A stretch of 64,000 bases of DNA, taken from positions 2,232,001 through 2,296,000 of the forward strand of contig NZ_JAFBCJ010000001.1 in assembly GCF_016907675.1 (NCBI RefSeq), written 5' to 3'. Shown piece by piece: positions 21,744 through 30,495 of this stretch. Numbering within the stretch: position 1 is the stretch's first letter; every line of letters starts with the position of its first letter. This stretch comes from Geodermatophilus bullaregiensis (GTDB taxonomy: Bacteria > Actinomycetota > Actinomycetes > Mycobacteriales > Geodermatophilaceae). The notes beneath the pieces are model-generated. The model was not told the origin of the DNA and searched no databases. It was given only the letters and a program-made list of their open reading frames with translations. The position numbers and the translations under genes are program-made.

Positions 21744-24416
21744 GTGGCCCCGGACGCCGCCACCCCGGGTCCGGACTCCGGCGACGTCTTCGCCGGCGGC
21801 AGCGAGAACGGCCGGCTGATGGCCGCGTTCGACTGGTCGACGACACCCGTCGGGCCCGTGCAGACCTGGCCGGCCAGCCTGCGCTACGCCGTCCGCACCG
21901 TCCTGGCCTCGCGGTTCCCCATGATCCTCACCTGGGGCCCGCAGTACACGCAGTTCTACAACGACGCCTACGCGACGCTGATCGGCGCCAAGCACCCGGG
22001 CGCGATCGGCGACGACCTGCGGGTCACGCTCGCCGAGGGGTGGGCGGCCCTGCAGGAGCCCGTCGAGCGGGCCATGGCGGTCCGCGAGGCGTCGTGGATC
22101 CCGCAGCTGCTCCTCCTGCTGGAGCGCGCCGGCTACCGCGAGGAGACCTACTTCACCGTCTCCCACGCCCCCGCGTTCGGCGACGCCGGTGAGGTCGCCG
22201 GCATGCACGCGGTGTGCACCGAGGTCACCCGCCAGGTGGTCGCCGAGCGGCGGCAGCGGCTGCTGCACGAGGTGTCCTCCGCGGCGGGCCGGCGCGAGGA
22301 CGAGCACGACCTGGCCGCGCAGGTCTGCCGGGCACTGGCCACCGACCCCCTCGACGTCCCCCTCGCCGCCGTCTACCTCACCGGGGGCGACGGCGCCCCG
22401 CTGCGGCGGGCGGCGACCGTGGGCGTCCCCGCCGACCGGCTGCCCGGGTCCGCCGGCACCGCCGACGAGCTGCGCGGCGTCGCCGTGGCCGGTCTGGGCG
22501 TCGCCGGCGGCCCGTTCGGCGACCCGGTCACCGGGGCGGTGGTGCTGCCGCTGTCGGGCGGGGCGGGCCGCGAGCCGGTGGGGGCGCTGCTGGTCGGCGT
22601 CAGCCCCAACCGGGCGCTCGACGAGGAGTACCGGACCTTCCACGGGCTGCTCGCCGGGCCGGTGGCCGGCGCCGTCGTCGACGCGCGCGCCTACGCCGCC
22701 GAGCGCGCCCGCGCCGAGGCGCTGGCCGAGCTGGACCGGGCCAAGACCACGTTCTTCTCCAACGTCAGCCACGAGCTGCGGACGCCGCTGACGCTGCTGC
22801 TCGGCCCGATCACCGACGCGCTGGCCGAGTCCGGCGGCGAGCTGCCCCCGGCGGTCCGCGACCAGCTCACCCTCGCCCTGCGCAACGGCCAGCGGCTGCA
22901 GCGCCTGGTCAACGACCTGCTGGAGTTCGTCAGCATCGAGTCCGGGCGGACGGCGGCCGTGCGGGTGGCGACCGACCTGCCCGCCTACACCGCCGAGCTG
23001 GCCGGCGTCCTGCGCGCCGCCGCCGAGCGGGCCGGGCTGACGCTCACCGTCGACTGCCCGCCGCTGCCCCGCCCCGCCGCCGTCGACGTGCGGATGTGGG
23101 AGAAGATCGTCCTCAACCTGGTCGCCAACGCGGTCAAGTACACCTTCGTCGGCCGGATCGACGTCCGGCTCGGCGCCGAGGACGACCGGGTGGTGCTGCA
23201 GGTCTCCGACACCGGCGTGGGCATCCCCGCCGCCGAGCTCCCGGCGCTGTTCGAGCGCTTCCACCGGGTCGCCGACTCACCGGCCCGCAGCCGGGAGGGC
23301 ACCGGGCTGGGCCTGGCACTGGTGCGCGAGCTGGTCGGGCTGCACGGCGGCACCGTCGAGGTCGGCAGCCAGCCCGGGGTGGGCAGCACGTTCACCGTCC
23401 GGATCCCGTTCGGGACGCCGGACGCCGCCGCACCGCCGCCCGCGTCCCCGGCCGCCGTCCGCGGTGCCGCGCTGACCCCGTGGGACGACGACCTGGGCTG
23501 GGCGCCCCGTCCGGCGGACGCGACCGAACGGCTCGGCACAGTGCTCGTCGTCGACGACAACGCCGACATGCGCGCCTACCTCACCCGGCTGCTGTCGCCG
23601 TCGTGGACGGTGCGGACGGCGGCCGACGGCCAGGAGGCGCTGCACGACGTGGCCCGGGTGCGGCCCGACGTCGTGCTGACCGACGTGATGATGCCCCGCG
23701 TCGACGGCTTCGGGCTGCTGCGGGCACTGCGCGCCGACCCCGGGACCCGCGCCGTCCCGGTGGTCATGCTGACCGCGCGGGCCGGACAGGAGGCCGCCGT
23801 CGAGGGCTTCGACGCCGGCGTCGACGACTACCTGGCCAAGCCCTTCGAGTCCGCCGAGCTGCTGGGGCGGCTGCGCTCGGTGCTGGAGCGCTCCCGCGGC
23901 CGGCGCGAGCCCGGACCGGCGGGGACGGTGGGTGCTCCCGCGGCGGCACCGGCGCCGCTGCCGCCGCGCCCCCGCGTGGCGGAGGCCGCTCCCGCTCCCG
24001 GCGCGCCGCCGGCGCCCGCCTCCTCCGCGCCGGCGACCGTGGCGTGGCGGGTCCCGTCGAGCGCCGCCTCCATCCCGCCGCTGCGCCGTCGGCTGCGCGC
24101 GCTGCTCACGGAGGCCGGCCTGGCGGAGGACCGCGCCTACGACCTCCTGCTGGCCGCCTGCGAGGCGGCCACCAACGCCGTCGAGCACGCCCAGCACCCG
24201 ACCGAGCCCGTCGTCGACGTGCGGGTGACCGTCGAGGACGGCGCGGTGGAGATCGAGGTCCGCGACCACGGGCAGTGGCGGGAGCGGACGTCGAGCATGG
24301 ACCGAGGTCGCGGCTCGGTGCTGATGAGCGCCGTCGCGGACGTCGTCGCCACGTCCGGCCCCACCGGCACCACCGTGGTCATCCGCAGTCCCCGGCCGGG
24401 GGACGACGGCGCCTGA
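21744..24416 (+). CDS. Hybrid protein: PAS-GAF histidine kinase + receiver + RsbW-like ATPase
   Basis: This multi-domain signalling protein is 890 aa from GTG 21744 (GGAGG five bases upstream; an earlier GTG at 21711 is in frame). In order: an N-terminal PAS-type domain (FDWSTTPVGPVQTWPASL...YNDAYATLIGAKHP); a GAF-like region; HisKA with phospho-His343 in FFSNVSHELRTPLTLLLGP; HATPase with NLVANAVKYT, DTGVGIP and GTGLGLALV; a receiver around 600-715 (VLVVDDNADMRAYL, DVVLTDVMMPRVDG, TAR, KPFE); a Pro/Ala linker; and a second, RsbW/SpoIIAB-like HATPase at about 770-885 (AACEAATNAVEHAQHP, EVRDHGQWRE). It has no HTH or membrane segment. The final domain suggests a link to an anti-sigma/anti-anti-sigma stress cascade. 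Confidence 0.9.
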   Translation: MAPDAATPGPDSGDVFAGGSENGRLMAAFDWSTTPVGPVQTWPASLRYAVRTVLASRFPMILTWGPQYTQFYNDAYATLIGAKHPGAIGDDLRVTLAEGWAALQEPVERAMAVREASWIPQLLLLLERAGYREETYFTVSHAPAFGDAGEVAGMHAVCTEVTRQVVAERRQRLLHEVSSAAGRREDEHDLAAQVCRALATDPLDVPLAAVYLTGGDGAPLRRAATVGVPADRLPGSAGTADELRGVAVAGLGVAGGPFGDPVTGAVVLPLSGGAGREPVGALLVGVSPNRALDEEYRTFHGLLAGPVAGAVVDARAYAAERARAEALAELDRAKTTFFSNVSHELRTPLTLLLGPITDALAESGGELPPAVRDQLTLALRNGQRLQRLVNDLLEFVSIESGRTAAVRVATDLPAYTAELAGVLRAAAERAGLTLTVDCPPLPRPAAVDVRMWEKIVLNLVANAVKYTFVGRIDVRLGAEDDRVVLQVSDTGVGIPAAELPALFERFHRVADSPARSREGTGLGLALVRELVGLHGGTVEVGSQPGVGSTFTVRIPFGTPDAAAPPPASPAAVRGAALTPWDDDLGWAPRPADATERLGTVLVVDDNADMRAYLTRLLSPSWTVRTAADGQEALHDVARVRPDVVLTDVMMPRVDGFGLLRALRADPGTRAVPVVMLTARAGQEAAVEGFDAGVDDYLAKPFESAELLGRLRSVLERSRGRREPGPAGTVGAPAAAPAPLPPRPRVAEAAPAPGAPPAPASSAPATVAWRVPSSAASIPPLRRRLRALLTEAGLAEDRAYDLLLAACEAATNAVEHAQHPTEPVVDVRVTVEDGAVEIEVRDHGQWRERTSSMDRGRGSVLMSAVADVVATSGPTGTTVVIRSPRPGDDGA

Positions 24417-24564
24417 GGCCGGCGACGGCGCCCGCGGACCCGCGCCCGGCGACGACGTCCGGACCGGTCGCCCGACTCCCCTCGGAGGGGTACCGGGCAG
24501 GGACCGGCCGCCGTCCGGTCGACGGCGGACCTTGCTACGCTGGCGACCGGCCCCAGGGCCACCC

Positions 24565-24638
24565 GCGGGTGTAGTTCAATGGCAGAACATCAGCTTCCCA
24601 AGCTGACAGTGCGAGTTCGATTCTCGTCACCCGCTCCA
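24565..24638 (+). tRNA. tRNA-Gly (anticodon CCC)
   Basis: A complete cloverleaf can be folded. The acceptor stem GCGGGTG (24565-24571) pairs with CACCCGC (24628-24634). The anticodon stem TCAGC/GCTGA encloses TTCCCAA, with CCC at 24597-24599. The T arm carries TTCGATT. The discriminator is T (normal for tRNA-Gly) and CCA is encoded. A -10-like TACGCT lies at 24536-24541. Confidence 0.95.
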
Positions 24639-24960
24639 CGTGCCACCGCAGGTCCAGCGGCCCGACCTCGGTGGTCCCCGCATCGGCCGGGTGGGTCACG
24701 CACCCCGGACGGCACACCGGTTGCCTGGACGATCGTGCTCACCGTGTGGACCGCCGTCCTCGACCCGCCGCGGACGCACCCGGCCACGAGGACGCCGTCG
24801 ACTCCGGCGACGAGGTGGCGAGCGGCGGAGCGGTGGTGGACCTGCCGGGAGCCCGATGAGGCCGCTCCGGGACGACACCCGACGACGTCGTCCCGGGAAT
24901 GGTGTGCGCGGCGGTCACCGCCCTCTACCGTGCGCTCACACACCGTCTCCGGGAGGCCTC
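24639..24960. other. Gene-free stretch between tRNA-Gly and the lipoprotein gene
   Basis: I see no gene here. It holds an inverted repeat, CCGGGACGAC (24867-24876) and GTCGTCCCGG (24887-24896), with a 10-base loop, which may end the tRNA transcript. A -10-like TACCGT at 24926-24931 precedes the lipoprotein gene. I found no integrase and no repeat of the tRNA 3' end. Confidence 0.5.
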
Positions 24961-25962
24961 GTGCACGTCCGCCCTGTCCTCGCGCCTCTCTCGGCCGTGG
25001 CCGCCCTGACCCTGCTCCTGTCCGGCTGCTCCGGGTCGGACGGGGACGCCACCGGAGCCTCCGACGGTGCCGAGCAGGAGTCGCCGCTGACGGACTACCT
25101 CAACGCGGTGTACGGCGGCGACCTCTCTCCCGAGGAGCAGGAGCGCCAGTTCGCCGAGCAGCAGGAACGGACGGAGGAGCTCGTCGCCCAGTGCATGCAG
25201 GACCAGGGCTTCGAGTACACGCCCACCACGACCTCGGGCACGCTCGTCTCCGGCGGCGACGCCGAGTGGGAACCGGACGACCGGGACTGGGTGGCCCAGT
25301 ACGGCTACGGCGCGATCAACTCCCCGTTCAGCGAGGAGCCGGTGCCGGAGGAGGAGTTCGTCGACCCCAACGCCGACTACGTGGCGAGCCTGTCGGAGTC
25401 GGAGCAGACGGCCTTCTACGAGGCACTGCACGGCCCGGCGCCCGACGAGGACGAGATCGCCGAGGACGGCTCGTACGAGTACGACTGGACCACAGCCGGG
25501 TGCTACGGCGCCGCCCAGCACGAGGTCGCCGATGAGGACCTCTCGCAGTCCGCGGAGTTCAAGCCCCTGTTCGAGGCCATCGACGAGCTGTACACGGACA
25601 GCGCGTCGTGGCCGGGCACGGCCGAGCTCGACGGCGAGTGGGCGGCGTGCATGGACGCCGCCGGACACGGGGGTCACGCCACCCAGATGGACGCGCAGAA
25701 CTCCGTCCACGAGGAGCTGAACGAGATCTACGAGAGCGTCGCCACGTCGGAGGACGGCGTGCCGACCGGTGAGCCCGACCAGGCCGCACTCGACGCGCTG
25801 GCCGAGCGCGAGGTGGAGCTGGCCCTGGCCGACCTCGACTGCCGCGAGGAGGTCGACTACCGCGACCGATCGGCCGAGATCACCCGCGAGGTCGAGCAGC
25901 AGTTCATCGACGACCACAGGGCGGAGCTGGACGCGCTGGTCGCCGCGGCCGAGCGGGACTGA
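24961..25962 (+). CDS. Acidic lipoprotein of unknown function, first gene of an exporter cassette
   Basis: This 333-aa lipoprotein has a signal peptide ending in a lipobox (LTLLLSGC, with the Cys lipidated). The mature part is very acidic (many Glu/Asp) and carries two CMxxxG motifs, CMQDQGFEY and CMDAAGHGG, plus CYGAAQ and DCREEVDY, giving four Cys beside the lipid one. GTG at 24961 has GGGAGG upstream. The stop is two bases before the gene for a membrane adaptor, and ABC exporter genes follow, so it is probably an extracellular accessory to that exporter. I do not recognise a characterised family. Confidence 0.85.
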   Translation: MHVRPVLAPLSAVAALTLLLSGCSGSDGDATGASDGAEQESPLTDYLNAVYGGDLSPEEQERQFAEQQERTEELVAQCMQDQGFEYTPTTTSGTLVSGGDAEWEPDDRDWVAQYGYGAINSPFSEEPVPEEEFVDPNADYVASLSESEQTAFYEALHGPAPDEDEIAEDGSYEYDWTTAGCYGAAQHEVADEDLSQSAEFKPLFEAIDELYTDSASWPGTAELDGEWAACMDAAGHGGHATQMDAQNSVHEELNEIYESVATSEDGVPTGEPDQAALDALAEREVELALADLDCREEVDYRDRSAEITREVEQQFIDDHRAELDALVAAAERD

Positions 25963-25964
25963 CG

Positions 25965-27509
25965 GTGGCCGAACCGGACGAGCAGCCCCCCGGCCCACCG
26001 GCCGCGACCGGGGCGGGGCCCTCCCGGTGGTCGGCGTGGCTCGCGCTGCTCCACCGCAACCGCCCGCTGTGGGTCACCGCCGCGGTGGCGGTCGTCGCAC
26101 TGGTCGCAGGACTGCTCACCGGCCGGTTCGTGGTCGCACCGGACACCGCCGGGGACGAGGCGCCGGCCCCGGGTCTGGTGAGCGTGCCCGTGGCCTTCGG
26201 ACCGCTGAGCAACGACGTCACCATCCGGGGGGAGATCGGGTACGCCGACTCCGTCGAGGTCACCGTCGACACCTCCGCCATCTCCGGTCCCGCGGTGGTG
26301 ACCGGCCAGGTGCCCGAGGTCGGCTCCGAGCTCGCCCCGCTGGAGGTCGCCCTGGAGATCGCCGGACGTCCGGTCGTCGTGCTGCCCGGGGAGCTGCCGG
26401 CCTACCGGACGCTGCGCGTCGGGGTCTCCGGACCCGACGTCGTCCAGTTCAAGGAGGCCGTGCGCGCCGTCGGCCTGGACGCCGGCGACCCGGCCAGCGA
26501 CGTCTTCGACCAGACCGCCGCAGCCGCGGTCACCGCGCTGTACGCCCAGGCCGGCTACCCGGCACCGGCTCCCGAGGAGGGCGCCGAGGACGGCGTGCTG
26601 GCAGCGCAGGACGCCGTGCGGAGCGCCGAACAGGGCGTCGCGGCCGCGCAGGCCGAGCTGACCGGCGCCCGGAGCGGTCCTTCGGCCGTCGAGGTCCGGG
26701 AGGCGGACAACGCCGTCGCCAGTGCACGGCGCGCACTGGACGCCGCGCTCGCGGCCACCCCCGACGACACCGTGACGATCGGGGACCTGCGCGACACCCT
26801 GGCCCTCGCCCAGCTGCGGCGTCAGGAGCTCGACGCCCCGGCCGACACCACGGCGCAGCGTGCCCAGCTGGCCGCCGCGCAGGACCAGCTCGCCCAGACA
26901 CGCGAGGAGCTGACCCGGGCGCGGGAGGCCGCCCTCCCGGCACTGCCCGCGGGAGAGGTCCTCTACCTCACGCAGCTCCCGCGCCGGGTGGACGCGGTGG
27001 AGGCCCGGCGCGGCGCGGTGCTCGAGGGCGCGGCCATGACCGTGTCGGGAGCCACCCTCAGCCTGTCGGGCACCGTGGCCGTCGCGGACGCCCGACTGCT
27101 CACCCCGGGGATGACGGCGACCTTCGACCTGCCCGACGGCACCGAGCACGCCGCCACGATCACCGGGGTCACCCCGGGCGAGGGCGAGGAGGCACGGTGG
27201 ACCGTGCAGCTGGAGCCGGCGCCGCTCACGCCCGAGCAGGTCACCGAGCTGCAGGGCGCCAACGTCCGGGTCGGGATCCCGGTGGGTGCGACGGACGGCG
27301 ACGTGCTGTCCGTGCCCCTGGCCGCGCTCAGCGCCGGCCCCGGCGGGGAGTCCCGCGTCGAGGTGGTCGAGGGTGACCCACGGGACGGCGCCCGTGCCGA
27401 GACCCGCATGGTCGTGGTCGAGACCGGGCTGGCCGCCGACGGCGCCGTCGAGGTCCGCCCCGTGGAGGGCGACCTCGCCGAGGACGACCTCGTGGTGGTC
27501 GGCCGGTGA
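25965..27509 (+). CDS. HlyD/MacA-like membrane fusion protein with peptidoglycan-binding-like domain
   Basis: This is the adaptor subunit of an ABC exporter, 514 aa. One N-terminal membrane anchor (LWVTAAVAVVALVAGLLTG) precedes an extracytoplasmic part with a beta-barrel/lipoyl-like region, a peptidoglycan-binding-1-like insert (YRTLRVGVSGPDVVQFKEAV, about residues 145-195) and a coiled coil (about 210-320). The C-terminal beta domain ends GVAVEV-type strands (TGLAADGAVEVRPVEGDL). Such adaptors with a PG-binding insert are common beside MacB-type transporters in actinobacteria. GTG starts two bases after the lipoprotein stop, and the gene overlaps the ATPase gene by 4 bp. Confidence 0.85.
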   Translation: MAEPDEQPPGPPAATGAGPSRWSAWLALLHRNRPLWVTAAVAVVALVAGLLTGRFVVAPDTAGDEAPAPGLVSVPVAFGPLSNDVTIRGEIGYADSVEVTVDTSAISGPAVVTGQVPEVGSELAPLEVALEIAGRPVVVLPGELPAYRTLRVGVSGPDVVQFKEAVRAVGLDAGDPASDVFDQTAAAAVTALYAQAGYPAPAPEEGAEDGVLAAQDAVRSAEQGVAAAQAELTGARSGPSAVEVREADNAVASARRALDAALAATPDDTVTIGDLRDTLALAQLRRQELDAPADTTAQRAQLAAAQDQLAQTREELTRAREAALPALPAGEVLYLTQLPRRVDAVEARRGAVLEGAAMTVSGATLSLSGTVAVADARLLTPGMTATFDLPDGTEHAATITGVTPGEGEEARWTVQLEPAPLTPEQVTELQGANVRVGIPVGATDGDVLSVPLAALSAGPGGESRVEVVEGDPRDGARAETRMVVVETGLAADGAVEVRPVEGDLAEDDLVVVGR

Positions 27510-28249
27510 CGGCGGGACCCACGGCACCGGTCGCCGTCCCGGCGACGGATACGCTCCCCACCCCGCTCCCTGCCCCGGTCCCGGCCATCGAGCTCCGGGA
27601 CGTCACCCGGTCGTTCCCGGGGCCACCGGAGGTGCAGGCGCTCAAGGGCGTCAGCCTGTCCGTCGCCGACGGCGACTACGTCTCCGTCACCGGCCCCAGC
27701 GGATCGGGCAAGTCCACGATGCTCAACATCCTCGGACTGCTCGACCGGCCCACGGTCGGTGAGTACCGGCTCGGCGGGGTGCTGACCGGATCGCTCGACG
27801 AGGACGACCGGGCCGCCGTTCGCGCCCAGCACCTCGGCTTCGTGTTCCAGGCCTTCCACCTGATGTCCCGGCGCAGCGTGCTGGAGAACGTGCTGCTGCC
27901 CATGCTCTACAACGGCACCCCGCGTGCCGAGCGCGAGCCCCGGGCCCGGGAGGCCCTGGAGCGGGTAGGCCTGCGGCACCGCATCGACTTCCTGCCCGGC
28001 GCCCTGTCCGGCGGAGAACGGCAACGCGTCGCCGTGGCCCGCGCCGTGGCCTCGCGGCCGCGCGTGCTCCTCGCCGACGAACCGACCGGCAACCTCGACC
28101 AGGCCACGTCCGCGGAGATCATGACGCTGTTCGAGGAGCTGCACACCGATGGGCTGACCCTCGTGGTCATCACCCACGACGAGGACGTCGCACGGCGGGC
28201 CTCGCGGCGCATCCGGCTCGCCGACGGTCGCGTGAGCGAGGCGGGGTGA
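27506..28249 (+). CDS. MacB/LolD-type ABC transporter ATP-binding protein
   Basis: This is the ATPase of a MacB-like exporter, 247 aa. It has Walker A GPSGSGKSTM, a Q-loop in FVFQAFHLM, the signature LSGGERQRVAVARAVA, Walker B VLLADEPTGNLDQ and the H-loop VVITHDED. The first 25 residues are Pro/Ala-rich. The GTG overlaps the adaptor stop (GTGA), and its stop overlaps the permease start in the same way, so the three are co-translated. Confidence 0.95.
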   Translation: MTAGPTAPVAVPATDTLPTPLPAPVPAIELRDVTRSFPGPPEVQALKGVSLSVADGDYVSVTGPSGSGKSTMLNILGLLDRPTVGEYRLGGVLTGSLDEDDRAAVRAQHLGFVFQAFHLMSRRSVLENVLLPMLYNGTPRAEREPRAREALERVGLRHRIDFLPGALSGGERQRVAVARAVASRPRVLLADEPTGNLDQATSAEIMTLFEELHTDGLTLVVITHDEDVARRASRRIRLADGRVSEAG

Positions 28250-29583
28250 CCGACGGAGCCACCCCGCCGTCCCGTACCCGGCGTCCGTCCCGGCTCCACC
28301 GGCCGGCCCAGCTGCGCCGGTCTCGCCGGCCGGTCGCACCGCCCGGCAGCCGGCCGGTCGAGCCGGCCGACCGGTTCCGCTTCACCGACCTGCTCGGCGA
28401 GGCCACCGCGGACATCGGTTCCCGGCCCGGGCGACTGGTGATGACGCTGATCGGCACCGTGCTGGGCATCACCGCGCTGATCGCCACCATCGGGCTCGCC
28501 CAGACCGCCGCCGCCCAGATCGCCCGCCAGTTCGACGCCAACGCCGTCACCCAGCTCGTCGTCACCCCGAGGACCGCGAGCACCGGCGGCGGGACGACGG
28601 TCGCCGCGACGGCGCTGCCGTGGGACGCCGTCCCCCGACTGGAGCGGCTGGCCGGGATCGAGTCGGCGGCCCTGCTCGCGGAGGTGCCGCTGCCCGACGC
28701 CGTCGTCACGGCGGTGCCGGTGAACGACCCCTCCCAGCCGCCGAGCGCCCCTCCTCCGGTCTACGCGGCCTCCGACGAGTTGCTCGACACGCTGGGCGGG
28801 CAGCTGTCCACCGGACGCTTCTTCGATGCCGGTCACGACCTCCGGGCCGACCGGGTGGCGGTCCTGGGCGCCCGGGCCGCGGAGCGTCTGGGCGTCCCAC
28901 GAGTCGACACGCAGCCCTCGGTGTTCGTCGACGGCATCGCCTATGCCGTGGTGGGCGTGGTCGCCTCGGTGGACGTCCGGGCGGAGCTGCTGGGCGCGGT
29001 GATCCTCCCCACCGGGACGGCGCGTGCCGACTTCGGCCTGCCCGCCCCCGGCGACGCCCAGGCCCGCATCACCATCGGAGCCGGTCCGCAGCTGCGGACC
29101 CAGGCTGCCCTCGCACTGGCCCCCGACGACCCGGAGAGCCTGGAGGTCAACGCCCCGGACGGCCGGTCCGAGCTCGGGCAGGACGTGCAGGCAGACGTGA
29201 ACGAGGTGTTCGTCGTCCTGTCCGTGATCGTGCTGCTCGCCGGCGGGGTCGGCATCGCCAACGTGACCATGCTGTCGGTCGTGGAACGGGTCGGCGAGAT
29301 CGGTCTCCGCCGGGCGATCGGCGCGACCGGGCGTCAGATCGCCGGGCAGTTCGTCGCCGAGTCGGTCGTCGTCGGTCTCCTCGGCGGCCTCATCGGCTCG
29401 GCGCTGGGCGTGTTCGCGGTCGTCGGCATCTCCGTGGTGCGGAACTGGACACCGGTGGTCGACCCCTGGATCGCCCTGGGCGGCGCGCTGCTCGGCGCCG
29501 CTGTCGGCCTGGTGGCCGGTGGCCTCCCGGCGCGCCGCGCAGCCAGGATCGAGCCGGTCGACGCCCTCCGCGGAGGCACCTGA
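28246..29583 (+). CDS. MacB/FtsX-type ABC transporter permease
   Basis: This permease is 445 aa with one N-terminal helix (LVMTLIGTVLGITALIATIG), a large extracytoplasmic MacB_PCD domain and three C-terminal FtsX helices. The Gly-rich segment LAGGVGIANVTMLSVVERV and EIGLRRAIGATGRQI are diagnostic of the family. GTG overlaps the ATPase stop by 4 bp. The gene ends exactly where a truncated epimerase reading frame begins, marking a junction in the DNA. Confidence 0.93.
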   Translation: MTDGATPPSRTRRPSRLHRPAQLRRSRRPVAPPGSRPVEPADRFRFTDLLGEATADIGSRPGRLVMTLIGTVLGITALIATIGLAQTAAAQIARQFDANAVTQLVVTPRTASTGGGTTVAATALPWDAVPRLERLAGIESAALLAEVPLPDAVVTAVPVNDPSQPPSAPPPVYAASDELLDTLGGQLSTGRFFDAGHDLRADRVAVLGARAAERLGVPRVDTQPSVFVDGIAYAVVGVVASVDVRAELLGAVILPTGTARADFGLPAPGDAQARITIGAGPQLRTQAALALAPDDPESLEVNAPDGRSELGQDVQADVNEVFVVLSVIVLLAGGVGIANVTMLSVVERVGEIGLRRAIGATGRQIAGQFVAESVVVGLLGGLIGSALGVFAVVGISVVRNWTPVVDPWIALGGALLGAAVGLVAGGLPARRAARIEPVDALRGGT

Positions 29584-30382
29584 CCGTCGCCACCGGCGCC
29601 GTCGTCCACCGCGGGGACGTGCTCGACCCGGCCTCCTACGTCCCGCTGGTCGCCGACGTCGACGCCGTCGTCCACGCCGCGCAGCTCGCCGTCCCCGGGC
29701 GGCTGACCCCGGCCCGGTCCCGTCGGCTGTTCGACGCCGACGCGCTGACGACCCGGTCACTGGCCGACGCCTGCCAGCGGTCCGGCCGGCGCCTGGTCTA
29801 CACCGGGGGTGCTTCGACTGGGGCGACCACGGCGAGGAGTGGATCGACGAGGACACCCCGCTCACCCCCTCCCCCATGGGTGTCGGGCACGCCCGCCAGG
29901 CCGGTCGGCTCGACCGGCGCCACCGCGAGCAGGGGCTGGACGTGGTCCGGCTGTCCCCGGGCTTCGTCTACGGGCCGGGTGGGCTGTTCGCCTCCGCGTT
30001 CGTGGAGCAGGCGCGCGCGGGCCGGCTGCGCTGCATCGGCCGGGGGGCCAACTGGTGGAGCTGCGTGCACGTCGAGGACCTCGCCGCCGCCTACCTCGCC
30101 GCGCTGACCCGCGCGCCGGCCGGCACGGCGTTCGCCGTCGTCGACGACGAGCCGTTACGCCTGCGCGAGCTCACCGACCCGACGACCGACGCCCTCGGCC
30201 GCCCGCGCGTCGGCACCGCCCCGCCCACGCTGGTCGGCCTGTTCCTCGGCCGCACCCTGGTCGCCAGCCTCGCCACCTCGTTCAGGATCAGCAGCGCCCG
30301 CATCCGGGACCAGCTCGGCTGGATCCCGACCAGACCGCGGTTCCGCGACGAGGTGGCCGCCACCGTCGCCGCGATCGCCTGA
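29583..30382 (+). pseudogene. NAD-dependent epimerase/dehydratase, 5'-truncated and frameshifted
   Basis: This is a remnant of a short-chain nucleoside-diphosphate-sugar epimerase-like enzyme. The reading frame picks up at VVHRGDVLDPASYVPLVADV right after the permease stop, and the N-terminal GxxGxxG NAD-binding segment (about 50 residues) is missing. The frame runs through VDAVVHAAQ to RLVYTGG, then must shift by one base in a run of five Gs (29805-29809) to continue as CFDWGDHGEEWIDEDTPLTP, PMGVGHARQ, RLSPGFVYGPGGLF and on to the C-terminus. One missing G would explain the shift, and a sequencing error is possible there. The missing N-terminus is not explained by an error. Confidence 0.8.
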
Positions 30383-30399
30383 GCACGAGCGCCCCGCGA

Positions 30400-30431
30400 C
30401 CTCCGGCCCGCGGACCCCGGCACGCCGGAGG
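30400..30431 (+). terminator. Weak hairpin after the epimerase remnant
   Basis: CCTCCGGC (30400-30407) and GCCGGAGG (30424-30431) can pair with a 16-base loop, 17 bp after the stop. This is weak evidence for a terminator. Confidence 0.3.
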
Positions 30432-30495
30432 AGCCGCGCCTCACGACCGGCGCAACGCGGTTGTCCGCGGGCCGGGCGGCTGACAGGGTCGCCGC

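Noticed and set aside
24565-24960. tRNA-Gly as an attachment site of an integrated element
   Set aside because: I found no integrase and no duplicate of the tRNA 3' end at the far side of the exporter cassette, so only a neighbourhood observation remains.
29519-29809. Plus-strand frame overlapping the permease end, fused to the epimerase C-terminus
   Set aside because: Its first part is Arg/Pro-rich out-of-frame permease sequence. The real epimerase sequence in 29583-29809 is in another frame, so a frameshifted remnant explains the data better.
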